A stretch of DNA of 11,652 bases from Desulfobacterales bacterium (GTDB lineage Bacteria > Desulfobacterota > Desulfobacteria > Desulfobacterales > JAUWMJ01): assembly GCA_030613225.1 (NCBI GenBank), contig JAUWMJ010000042.1:1-11652 (forward strand). The letters run 5' to 3'. The notes beneath the pieces are model-generated. The model made no database searches and was not told where the DNA came from. It was given only the letters and a program-made list of their open reading frames with translations. This document shows positions 5,177-11,652 of the stretch, piece after piece (the first letter of the stretch is position 1; each line of letters begins with the position of its first letter). The position numbers and the translations under genes were made by a program.

Positions 5177-7279
5177 ATGACAGAAAGAGCTTACAAAAAA
5201 AATGTTCAAATTCTCGATACAAACATGGAAGTCAATGTGCAGGAAAAAGAAGAAATTTTCCAGGCCAAACAGCAAAGCACTGAAGCAAGTAATAATCAAA
5301 CAGGCAAACAGCTCAGCAAAGAATACCTGGTCAATAAACTCAATTTCACAAATTTTCAGGATGGCACTATTCTTATTAATTTCAAACACAAAGAATATGA
5401 CCTGTCTATTTCTTTTCACGCCAGACCGAAGCCCTGTTTAGGGAATCAGTTGGATTGCCTTTGGGTGGAAACATATGGAATTAATGAGAAGTTACATTCA
5501 TATAAATTCAACAATTTTTTTGTCTTAGATGGTACAAAACTTCTTTCAGTAACACCGGAAGTATCCAGTATGAATGATGAGGGAATAAGTTTTACGCTGC
5601 CTGAAACATGTTATGAAATCAGTTCTCGAAAAGTAGCAAGGCATTCATGTGAAGGGATAACTGTTCAGTTTATTCAAAACAGTTCTTTTTTTTATGGCTC
5701 TCTCATAGATTTTAATGCTGTTTCTTTCTGTGTCGAACTAACAACAGTACCTCCCCAGACCTTTCAATGGCTTGATAAGAATCTTAATGTGAATATTATC
5801 TTATCTAGCGAGAGTGAAACATTATATGCAGGGGAATGCAAAATACTTAAAAATACCGGGGGGCATAAAACGAGGCAATATGTTCTTGAACCTATTGAGC
5901 ACCAGATACAAAGATATCAGCAGAAAGATCACCGCAGCAAGAGACAGAAAATAATACCTTCACCTGATATTATTTTCAGGCACCCTTTTACAAAAAAATT
6001 GGTGACTTTAAAAGCCATAGATATATCGGGGTCCGGTTTTTCAGCAGAAGAAGACGAGAATAGTGCTGTGCTTTTACCCGGAATGATCATACCTGAACTG
6101 GAGCTTAACTTCGCAGAAAAGTCAACGATCAAATGTAAAGCCCAAGTTTTATATAGACAAATTTCCTGCGGAGACCATAGAGGTATACGGGTCAAATGCG
6201 GTATTGCCGTATTAGACATGCTGCTTGAAGATAACATGAAACTTTTATCTGTTTTGCATCAGGCAAAAGAAGGTAATTCCTATGTCTGCAACAGGGTGGA
6301 TATGGATGCCCTGTGGGACTTCTTTTTTGAAACCGGTTTTATTTATCCGAGCAAATATGAATTTATTCAAAAAAATAAAGGGCAAATCAAAGATACTTAT
6401 GAAAAACTTTATACCCAGCATCCGAATATTGCCCGACATTTCATATATCAGGATAAGAATCGTATTCTTGGACATATGGCCATGTTACGCTTTTATGGAA
6501 ATACATGGTTAATTCACCACCATGCTGCCAGGAAGTCAGCTCTGAATAAAGCAGGGCTGATTGTATTGGATCAGATCGGGGACTTTACATATAACTGCCA
6601 CAGGCTTCATTCCCTCCATATGAATTTTCTCATATGTTATTACAGGCCCGATAATAAATTCCCAAGCCGTGTTTTTGGAGGAGCTGCCAGATATATTAAA
6701 GATCCAAAACAATGTTCAGTGGATGATTTTGCCTATTTCCATTATAAAAACATATCAGGTATAAAGAAAAGGTTATCAGAGCCGTGGCAGCTGACTGAAA
6801 CCCGGGACGAAGAACTCGTAGAACTGGAAAATTTTTATGAACACGAGTCAGGTGGACTCATGATGCCTGCATTGGACCTTGAACCTGGAATGGCTGATTT
6901 TGATGAACTTGCAAAAGAATATCCAAAACTAGGGTTTAAAAGGCAAAGACTTTTGTTTTCATTAAAAAAGAACAATATACTCAAAGCAGTTGCTATGGTA
7001 AATATATCAGATATTGGTTTAAACCTGTCTGATCTTACTAACCACATAAAGATCATTGTCCTGGATCCGGATGATCTTTCCAGAGAAACGCTAAACGGAA
7101 TGCTTTCATTACTTACCGAAAAGATAAATCAAGAGAATACAGCCATACTTCTCTTTCCTGCTGCATATGCAAAGCATAAGGATATTTCCTATGAAAAAAC
7201 ATATAATCTTTGGATTCTAAAAACACAGGCTTCAGACAATTATTTCAGATATATTGATCGCCTTTTGAGGTTTGCTTAA
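5177..7279 (+). CDS. Tandem PilZ-like protein with GNAT-like C-terminal half
   Basis: A protein of 700 residues from ATG 5177; a GTG at 5171 would add two, and residue numbers here use that longer form. Residues 1-50 are polar and probably disordered. Residues about 51-245 form a first PilZ-like region containing RKVAR (153-157), which fits the RxxxR half of the c-di-GMP motif, while the expected DxSxxG is degraded to DFNAVS (180-185). Residues about 250-350 form a second PilZ-like domain with intact DISGSG (284-289) but only RSKR (255-258) in front. Residues about 375-530 look like a GNAT-type acyltransferase fold, including GHMAMLRFYGNTWLIHHHAA (434-453), and 540-700 may be a second such lobe. 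The likely role is a c-di-GMP-responsive cytosolic effector, perhaps acylating a partner. The acyl-CoA loop is not clear enough to prove catalysis. PilZ copy 2 is clear; copy 1 and the transferase part are less certain. Confidence 0.8.
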   Translation: MTERAYKKNVQILDTNMEVNVQEKEEIFQAKQQSTEASNNQTGKQLSKEYLVNKLNFTNFQDGTILINFKHKEYDLSISFHARPKPCLGNQLDCLWVETYGINEKLHSYKFNNFFVLDGTKLLSVTPEVSSMNDEGISFTLPETCYEISSRKVARHSCEGITVQFIQNSSFFYGSLIDFNAVSFCVELTTVPPQTFQWLDKNLNVNIILSSESETLYAGECKILKNTGGHKTRQYVLEPIEHQIQRYQQKDHRSKRQKIIPSPDIIFRHPFTKKLVTLKAIDISGSGFSAEEDENSAVLLPGMIIPELELNFAEKSTIKCKAQVLYRQISCGDHRGIRVKCGIAVLDMLLEDNMKLLSVLHQAKEGNSYVCNRVDMDALWDFFFETGFIYPSKYEFIQKNKGQIKDTYEKLYTQHPNIARHFIYQDKNRILGHMAMLRFYGNTWLIHHHAARKSALNKAGLIVLDQIGDFTYNCHRLHSLHMNFLICYYRPDNKFPSRVFGGAARYIKDPKQCSVDDFAYFHYKNISGIKKRLSEPWQLTETRDEELVELENFYEHESGGLMMPALDLEPGMADFDELAKEYPKLGFKRQRLLFSLKKNNILKAVAMVNISDIGLNLSDLTNHIKIIVLDPDDLSRETLNGMLSLLTEKINQENTAILLFPAAYAKHKDISYEKTYNLWILKTQASDNYFRYIDRLLRFA

Positions 7280-7440
7280 TATATAAGATTTTCATTGGTG
7301 TCCGGTCTAATTCCTAATAAAATTTGGGTTTTGACTAGAACGGGGCGTTTTCCCTGAACATTTTGAGAAACATTTTGTACAAATCTTTAATACGGTAATT
7401 AAACCTAAACTCACATTTTTTCAGATACAAATAAAAATTT

Positions 7441-8799
7441 ATGCCTAAAAAACTTATTTTAATCAATCCAGCAGGACAAAGAAGTGGTTTTCTTCTCAGT
7501 AAGTTTTCCACCTTTCCACCTCTTAGTCTTGCTTATGTAGCTGCTCTAACACCGGATAATTGGGACATTGAAATTATTGATGAAAATATCGAAGAGTTTA
7601 AATATAAAGAAGCTGATTTAATAGGAATTACATCTTTTACTACAAATATTAATCGAGCTTATAAAATTGCAAATATTTATCGAAAAAAAGGGATCAAAGT
7701 AATATTGGGGGGAATCCACGCATCTGTACTTCCTGACGAAGCTATTAATTATGTTGATTCAGTAGTCATTGGAGAAGCAGAATTGATCTGGAGAAAAGTC
7801 ATTGATGATTTTGAGCATAATCAATTAAAACAAAAGTATGTAGGACCAATAGTTAATCTTAAAGATCATCATATAGTTCCACGACGTGATCTCTTCAGCC
7901 CTGAATATTTCTGGGGAGTGATACAAACATCTCGAGGCTGCCCTTTTAATTGTGATTTTTGCTCTGTTACCCGTTATCTTGGAAAAGAGTTTAGACAAAA
8001 AAGGACTGAAGATATTTTAGATGAATTAGAAACAATAGATAATGAGTACATTGCTATTCTAGATGATAATCTTGTGGGGTATGGCAAAAAATCTGAACAA
8101 AAGGCTGTCCAATTATTTCAAGGAATGATCCAAAGGAATATGAAAAAAAAATGGTGGATGCAGACTTCCATCAACACGGGAGAAAATGAAGATATACTCA
8201 AATATGCGGCAAAAAGTGGATGTATGTATGCTTTTGTAGGTATTGAGTCAACTAGTAAAGAAAGCCTTAATAAAATGAAGAAAGGTATTAATCTTAAAGT
8301 TGGCGTAGAAAATTACAAAAGAATTATTGATAGATTTCATAAATATGGGATTGGCGTATTGGGAGCTTTTGTTATTGGTAATGATTTTGAAAAAAAAGAT
8401 TATTATAAGGATTTAAGTAATTTTATTATAAAAGCTGGTGTTGATGTTGTGCAAGTATCCATTTTAACTCCTATACCGGGTTCAAACTTATTTAATCGTT
8501 TAAATGCAGAAGGTAGACTAAGATTTACTGATTTCCCAGAGGATTGGATAAAATACAGATTTTCTCATATTCTTCACGAACTTCATGGAACTGATGATGA
8601 TGAAATATACTGGGGGAATAATTTTATAAAAAGTAAGATTTATTCTCCCTTTATTTTTTTTTACAGGATGATGAAGTCTTTTTTATCTCTGAAAGGCCTT
8701 GTTTCTTTTTATGCAGTTTATCGTATGAATAAAGCCTATAAAAAAAGTTGGCAAAACTCACATTATTATCAACCAATTCGATATACACTTTTTCGATAA
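7441..8799 (+). CDS. Cobalamin-binding radical SAM enzyme (class B-type)
   Basis: A 452-residue protein. Residues 1 to about 130 are a Rossmann-like B12-binding domain (LINPAGQRSG near the start, IGITSFTTNINRAYKIA, VILGGIHASVLPDEA). It lacks the DxHxxG His ligand, as is usual in this class. Residues about 155-360 are the radical SAM core with CPFNCDFC, whose Cys167, Cys171 and Cys174 hold the [4Fe-4S] cluster. Later motifs are FVGIES (265-270) and GAFVIGND (308-315). The C-terminal 90 residues include a hydrophobic/basic stretch (about 400-436) that may touch the membrane. The arrangement resembles class B methyltransferases such as the hopanoid methylases, but the substrate is not identifiable. 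No Shine-Dalgarno is visible before the ATG. The gene is about one third G+C in its first codons, lower than the fusion gene or PilZ gene, which suggests separate ancestry. A terminator follows. Confidence 0.9.
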   Translation: MPKKLILINPAGQRSGFLLSKFSTFPPLSLAYVAALTPDNWDIEIIDENIEEFKYKEADLIGITSFTTNINRAYKIANIYRKKGIKVILGGIHASVLPDEAINYVDSVVIGEAELIWRKVIDDFEHNQLKQKYVGPIVNLKDHHIVPRRDLFSPEYFWGVIQTSRGCPFNCDFCSVTRYLGKEFRQKRTEDILDELETIDNEYIAILDDNLVGYGKKSEQKAVQLFQGMIQRNMKKKWWMQTSINTGENEDILKYAAKSGCMYAFVGIESTSKESLNKMKKGINLKVGVENYKRIIDRFHKYGIGVLGAFVIGNDFEKKDYYKDLSNFIIKAGVDVVQVSILTPIPGSNLFNRLNAEGRLRFTDFPEDWIKYRFSHILHELHGTDDDEIYWGNNFIKSKIYSPFIFFYRMMKSFLSLKGLVSFYAVYRMNKAYKKSWQNSHYYQPIRYTLFR

Positions 8800-8848
8800 A
8801 AGTATGATTTTTTTAAACCATATTTTACTAAACCCGCTTATTATCATT

Positions 8849-8876
8849 ATAAGAACAGTTTCTTATCAATTTTTTT
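8849..8876 (+). terminator. Intrinsic terminator after the radical SAM gene
   Basis: ATAAGAA (8849-8855) pairs perfectly with TTCTTAT (8860-8866) across a 4-nt loop and is followed closely by a T7 run (8870-8876). The stem is AT-rich and so only moderately stable. It lies just before prmA and probably separates the two transcription units. Confidence 0.5.
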
Positions 8877-8889
8877 GTAAGAATCATGT

Positions 8890-9828
8890 ATGAAATGGAT
8901 CGAAGTAAAAGTAATTTTTGATTGTACTTCCAAAGAATTAGCCACAGATCTTATTTCAAACATCTTCTATGATTTAGGACTTAAAGGGGTTGTTGTAGAA
9001 GATCCTGACATTAAACCGGTTGAAAAATGGGAAAATACAGATGAGATCAGGCTGGCTGATATTGCAGTGACCGGTTACATTCCTGAAAACAAACAAAGCC
9101 CGAAAAATCTTAAGATTATAAAAGAAAAGCTAATTGGACTTGAAAAGAAATGTGGTATTTCCTCCAAAAGTATCTGCCGTACAATCGATGAACAGGACTG
9201 GTCTGAATCATGGAAAGAATTTTTCCATCCGCTCAAAATCACCAAAAGAATAGTTATAAAACCTTCCTGGCAGGACTATGATGCTAATCCGGATGACATT
9301 GTTATTGAGCTTGATCCGGGAATGGCTTTCGGAACAGGTACGCATCCGACAACAACGTTATGTATATCGATGATAGAAAAATATATAAAAAAAGGTGATA
9401 ATTTTTTAGATATCGGAACCGGTTCCGGTATATTGATGATTGCGGCAGCAAAGCTCGGCGCTCAAAAGGTCTGCGGTATAGATAATGATGAAGTTGCCAT
9501 AGATATTGCTAAAAAGAATTTATTGCTTAATGGAATAGACAGCCAAAATTTTAAATTAATGACCGGTAATCTTACGGATAAAGTCGATGAAAAGTTTGAT
9601 TTTGTAGCTGCCAACATTTTAAAAGAGACGATCATGGTTTTGCTCGACACTGTAAAAAGTGTTCTCAAAAAGAAAAGTATCTTTATCTGCTCAGGTATAA
9701 TAGATAAAAACAAGGACAAAGTCGCTGAAAAGATGGTCGAATCAGGTTTTGAAGTGATAGAGATACGTGAAAAAGAAGAATGGGTTTCTCTGGCTGGTAC
9801 TTTAAACATAGCCGGTTATTATCTTTGA
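8890..9828 (+). CDS. prmA: Ribosomal protein L11 methyltransferase
   Basis: A 312-residue protein, close to the usual PrmA length. PrmA trimethylates lysines and the N-terminal amine of ribosomal protein L11 using SAM. The N-terminal substrate-recognition domain (1 to about 110) begins with MKWIEVKVIFDC and continues with GLKGVVVEDP. The linker shows WSESWKEFFHPLKI. The family signature LDPGMAFGTGTHPTTTLC spans 141-158. SAM motif I is DIGTGSGIL (174-182), the acidic loop is GIDNDEVAI (196-204), and the active-site ANIL motif is at 241-244. The start ATG has only a weak upstream purine stretch. The downstream IMPase-like gene begins 32 nt after the stop, so the two are probably co-transcribed. 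Confidence 0.95.
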   Translation: MKWIEVKVIFDCTSKELATDLISNIFYDLGLKGVVVEDPDIKPVEKWENTDEIRLADIAVTGYIPENKQSPKNLKIIKEKLIGLEKKCGISSKSICRTIDEQDWSESWKEFFHPLKITKRIVIKPSWQDYDANPDDIVIELDPGMAFGTGTHPTTTLCISMIEKYIKKGDNFLDIGTGSGILMIAAAKLGAQKVCGIDNDEVAIDIAKKNLLLNGIDSQNFKLMTGNLTDKVDEKFDFVAANILKETIMVLLDTVKSVLKKKSIFICSGIIDKNKDKVAEKMVESGFEVIEIREKEEWVSLAGTLNIAGYYL

Positions 9829-9847
9829 AAAAGCTAAAGAATAAAAA

Positions 9848-9855
9848 AAGGAGGT
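9848..9855 (+). promoter_or_regulatory. Strong ribosome binding site fixing a GTG start
   Basis: AAGGAGGT is an almost complete Shine-Dalgarno sequence, 5 nt before the GTG at 9861. It decides the start of the IMPase-like gene. Confidence 0.75.
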
Positions 9856-9860
9856 AAATA

Positions 9861-10658
9861 GTGTCAAAAAAAACTCATGGGATAGAAGATTTGATCCAAT
9901 TTGCGATGGATGTGATTCATAACTCAGGAGAAAAAGCGCTTTCTTATTATGGCAGAGGTAAACCTAATATTAAATTCGATGAGAATCTTGTCACAGAAGC
10001 CGAACTTAATCTGACCGAGTTTTTTTGCAATCAGCTCCACTCTCATTTCCCGAAGCATCTTGTCTTCAAGGATAACCTGGAACATACGGATTACTCCCAT
10101 GAGGAAAGCAGGTATTTATGGATTTTTGACCCAATAGATGGTGTTGCCAACTTTCAGGCTGGAATTCCAATATGGGGGATGTCTCTGGCACTTATTGAAA
10201 ACTTCTGGCCTGTTTTTGGTGCATTCTATATGCCTGCAACCGGCGATCTTTTTCATGCCCAGGCTAGCAAAGAGGCTTTCCGAGGAAACGAAAAGATACG
10301 CATTTCAAGTTCAGAGGCGTTCAATGACGAGAGCCTTCTTTTAACCTACTCAAGATTTCACAATAATTACACTTCTTCTTTTCCTGGCAAAATCAGGGCG
10401 TTAGGATGCACCAGCGCTCATATTTGCTATATTGCCATGGGTCGTGCCGATGCTGCTGTTATTACCAATGAATCCTTCCAGGATCTTGCTGCTGCCCGCG
10501 TAATTATTGAAGCCGCGGGAGGAAAAATTTTCAAAACCGATGGGAGTGAATTTTTTCTTAACGAACATTTAAACGGGGAAAGAATTAAACAACATCTCCT
10601 AGTAGGAAACCCGGACAATTTTACACAACTTAAGGGTTATCTACAAAAAATTTCCTGA
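9861..10658 (+). CDS. Inositol monophosphatase family protein
   Basis: A 265-residue protein, the normal length for the IMPase/SuhB/CysQ family of Mg-dependent phosphatases. The metal-binding motif WIFDPIDGVANF spans 87-98, with D90 and D93 conserved and the usual Thr of DGT replaced by Val. The third metal-ligand motif is FQDLAAARVIIEAAGG (206-221); D208 is kept but the Trp of WDxAAG is Gln. The upstream GEE ligand motif is not obvious: the matching place reads VFKDN (68-72), so an Asp may stand in for Glu. These changes make activity plausible but not certain and argue for a substrate different from inositol-1-phosphate. It starts at GTG with a strong Shine-Dalgarno, 32 nt after prmA. A MITE-like element starts right at its stop codon. 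Confidence 0.85.
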   Translation: MSKKTHGIEDLIQFAMDVIHNSGEKALSYYGRGKPNIKFDENLVTEAELNLTEFFCNQLHSHFPKHLVFKDNLEHTDYSHEESRYLWIFDPIDGVANFQAGIPIWGMSLALIENFWPVFGAFYMPATGDLFHAQASKEAFRGNEKIRISSSEAFNDESLLLTYSRFHNNYTSSFPGKIRALGCTSAHICYIAMGRADAAVITNESFQDLAAARVIIEAAGGKIFKTDGSEFFLNEHLNGERIKQHLLVGNPDNFTQLKGYLQKIS

Positions 10659-10709
10659 AATATGAGGCTGTTTCAAAATGTTCAATTTTATTCAAGATCA
10701 AGGAAGGCG

Positions 10710-10726
10710 ATCCGCCTGAGGCGGAT
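10710..10726. repeat. Perfect 7-bp GC-rich hairpin within the MITE-like element
   Basis: ATCCGCC and GGCGGAT are separated by TGA. No T-run follows, so it is more likely part of the element's structure than a terminator. Confidence 0.55.
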
Positions 10727-10753
10727 TAACCACACATGTAGTATTTCGAGGAT

Positions 10754-10772
10754 AGCGCTAAAGGTTAGCGCT
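10754..10772. repeat. Perfect 8-bp hairpin within the MITE-like element
   Basis: AGCGCTAA and TTAGCGCT are separated by a 3-nt loop (AGG). The stem is perfect. It may be the core of the element's fold or a transposase recognition structure. Confidence 0.55.
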
Positions 10773-10858
10773 GATGCTTCACTTCGTGTCACTAAAGTGC
10801 CAAAATTTAAGCCTGACGCCGATATTGAGCGAAAGGGGGCGTTTTGAAATTGGCTCAT

Positions 10859-11536
10859 ATGAAAAGCTCCGATATTTCTGCCAAACATATAAAAGACATC
10901 AATGTAAAACGTCTAAAGGCGCTTTCGGAAAAAGAAATTAAAGATAAGGTCAGCGACTATTATACAAAATATTTTGCGGTATATCACTTGCAGAGCCTTG
11001 CCCAAAGTAATCCCGGCATAATTGATCAGGAAACCATATTAACCATACAAGACCTTCTTAAAGATCCTCAATATTCCGGACAAAGACAGGGCCTTTTTAT
11101 TTTCAGACAGGCTGCTGAAACACTTGGGGCCATTATCATCCATTCCGATGAAAAATACCTGGCCGAAATGGCTCTTTCCTCCCTGAAAAACGTCCTGAAA
11201 ACAACCACAGGATATGCGCACAGGGCATGTGCTGAAACGCTGGGGGCTTTTCCTTTAAATATCAGTGGGCCCAACATAAAGGATGCCGATATTAAGCACA
11301 TACCACTTGTGAGCTGGCAGGAAATTTCGGGCAATAATTCACAAATTCTATGCGACCTGTATTTATCGGAAGGAGTCTCGCTGTGCCGCTTGATTGTGGA
11401 AACCGATTGCTTGTACTTAAATTTGCCAGGGCTGACGACTCTCCACAAGACCTGCTCATGGAATCCCTCTGGATGGAACATCTCCATCATGCTAATTATT
11501 CTTTCCCACAGAAGTTTAATATCCCCAGGGCTATGA
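10859..11536 (+). CDS. HEAT-repeat-like protein, N-terminal part, frame disrupted near 11350
   Basis: From ATG 10859 the frame reads 225 residues; a TTG at 10844, preceded by AGGGGG at 10834-10839, would add five. Both starts lie in or on the edge of the repeat element. The first 40 residues are polar and basic. The middle is helical and HEAT-like: FRQAAETLGAIIIHSDEKYL followed by RACAETLGAFPL shows two similar helices starting with (A/C)AETLGA. After about 11350 the translation becomes unlike protein of this sort (RLIVETDCLYLNLPGLTTLH, Ser/Thr/Trp-rich) and stops at 11534-11536, while the plausible continuation is found in another frame. The real protein therefore probably ends its in-frame homology near residue 165 and the last 60 residues are out of frame. 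No enzymatic motif is visible; HEAT arrays usually bind partner proteins. Confidence 0.6.
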   Translation: MKSSDISAKHIKDINVKRLKALSEKEIKDKVSDYYTKYFAVYHLQSLAQSNPGIIDQETILTIQDLLKDPQYSGQRQGLFIFRQAAETLGAIIIHSDEKYLAEMALSSLKNVLKTTTGYAHRACAETLGAFPLNISGPNIKDADIKHIPLVSWQEISGNNSQILCDLYLSEGVSLCRLIVETDCLYLNLPGLTTLHKTCSWNPSGWNISIMLIILSHRSLISPGL

Positions 11537-11652
11537 AGATAATAAATTCGCATGTAATGAGATTAAAAGATCTGCCTACTATTTTACCTGATAAGATAGA
11601 TTTTCACCGAAAAGGATATGGCATAGGCTTTGTTGCCCACAAAGATTATTTT
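11350..11652 (+). CDS. Continuation of the HEAT-like protein in another frame, runs off right edge
   Basis: This frame is open for 101 codons from ATG 11350 to the window end. It reads MRPVFIGRSLAVPLDCGNR and goes on with LLVLKFARADDSPQDLL, a normal-looking globular sequence. The last in-frame stop upstream is at 11335-11337, so the switch from the preceding frame must fall between 11338 and about 11365. The change equals loss of one base or gain of two. LVLKFA (residues 21-26) followed by an acidic helix MESLWMEHL (37-45) faintly recalls the beta-3 Lys and alpha-C Glu of kinase-like folds; this is only a hint. There is no Shine-Dalgarno near the ATG at 11350 or the GTG at 11383 convincing enough to call a separate gene. 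Confidence 0.55.
   Translation, partial: MRPVFIGRSLAVPLDCGNRLLVLKFARADDSPQDLLMESLWMEHLHHANYSFPQKFNIPRAMKIINSHVMRLKDLPTILPDKIDFHRKGYGIGFVAHKDYF

Larger units (their letters stand above)
10660..10860. mobile_element. 201-bp MITE-like element with terminal inverted repeats
   Basis: The ends 10660-10680 (starting ATATGAGGCTGTTTCAAAA) and 10840-10860 (ending TTTTGAAATTGGCTCATAT) are inverted copies at 17 of 21 positions. GAA flanks both ends (10657-10659 and 10861-10863) and may be a 3-bp target duplication. Inside are two perfect hairpins: ATCCGCC-TGA-GGCGGAT (10710-10726) and AGCGCTAA-AGG-TTAGCGCT (10754-10772). There is no transposase, so the element is non-autonomous. It touches the stop codon of the IMPase-like gene and the first ATG of the next gene. 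Confidence 0.6.

Noticed and set aside
5048..5419. A 123-codon minus-strand frame at the start of the PilZ gene
   Set aside because: It is Phe/Ile/Leu-rich because it is antisense to A-rich coding sequence, and it has no recognisable domain.
10662..10847. A 61-codon frame inside the 201-bp repeat element
   Set aside because: It is wholly within the MITE-like element and composed of its hairpins; no protein motif.
11338..11356. Programmed -1 frameshift in the HEAT-like gene
   Set aside because: No X-XXY-YYZ slippery heptamer is present in the interval, so a mutation or sequencing error is more likely.
11068..11553. A 161-codon minus-strand frame at the right end
   Set aside because: It is antisense to the HEAT-like gene, whose helical repeat pattern makes it the better candidate; the minus frame shows no domain.

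Overview
The window looks like a chromosomal stretch from an AT-rich member of the Desulfobacterota (former Deltaproteobacteria, probably near the Desulfobacterales). That placement is an inference. It rests on the edge sensor protein with its Cys-rich V4R-like segment, the PilZ-plus-acetyltransferase-like protein, and the many palindromic MITE-like repeats; no rRNA or other phylogenetic marker is present.

Layout. (1) 1-709, minus strand: the first 236 codons of a membrane signalling protein that leaves the window on the left. (2) 710-1255: a long divergent intergenic region with a 14-bp palindrome, two overlapping and mutually exclusive hairpins, and a tandem 17-bp repeat. (3) 1256-3283, plus: an unusual fusion of an enolase-superfamily enzyme with an alpha/beta hydrolase whose nucleophile elbow carries Cys in place of Ser. 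(4) 3560-4396, plus: a PP-loop ATPase with TtcA-like cysteines, behind a terminator-like hairpin and its own candidate promoter. (5) 4450-4980: a MITE-like element about 395 bp long that folds into long hairpins, followed by a decayed N-terminal piece of a SAM methyltransferase. (6) 5177-7279, plus: a large protein with two PilZ-like domains and a GNAT-like C-terminal half. (7) 7441-8799, plus: a cobalamin-binding radical SAM enzyme, visibly more AT-rich than its neighbours. (8) 8890-10658, plus: prmA and an inositol-monophosphatase-family gene, probably one operon. (9) 10660-10860: a second MITE-like element sitting exactly between two genes. (10) 10859-11652, plus: a HEAT-repeat-like protein whose frame breaks near 11350 and continues in another frame to the right edge.

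How the genes relate. Only prmA and the IMPase-like gene have operon-like spacing (32 nt). Most other neighbours are separated by terminators, repeats or 90-780 bp gaps, so this looks like a mosaic of small transcription units in a repeat-rich genome rather than one pathway. The best candidate for new biochemistry is the enolase/hydrolase fusion with the TtcA-like PP-loop ATPase next to it. The best candidate for new signalling is the tandem PilZ-acetyltransferase protein, which splits the two halves of the c-di-GMP signature between its PilZ copies. No tRNA, rRNA, CRISPR array, intact transposase or phage gene was seen.
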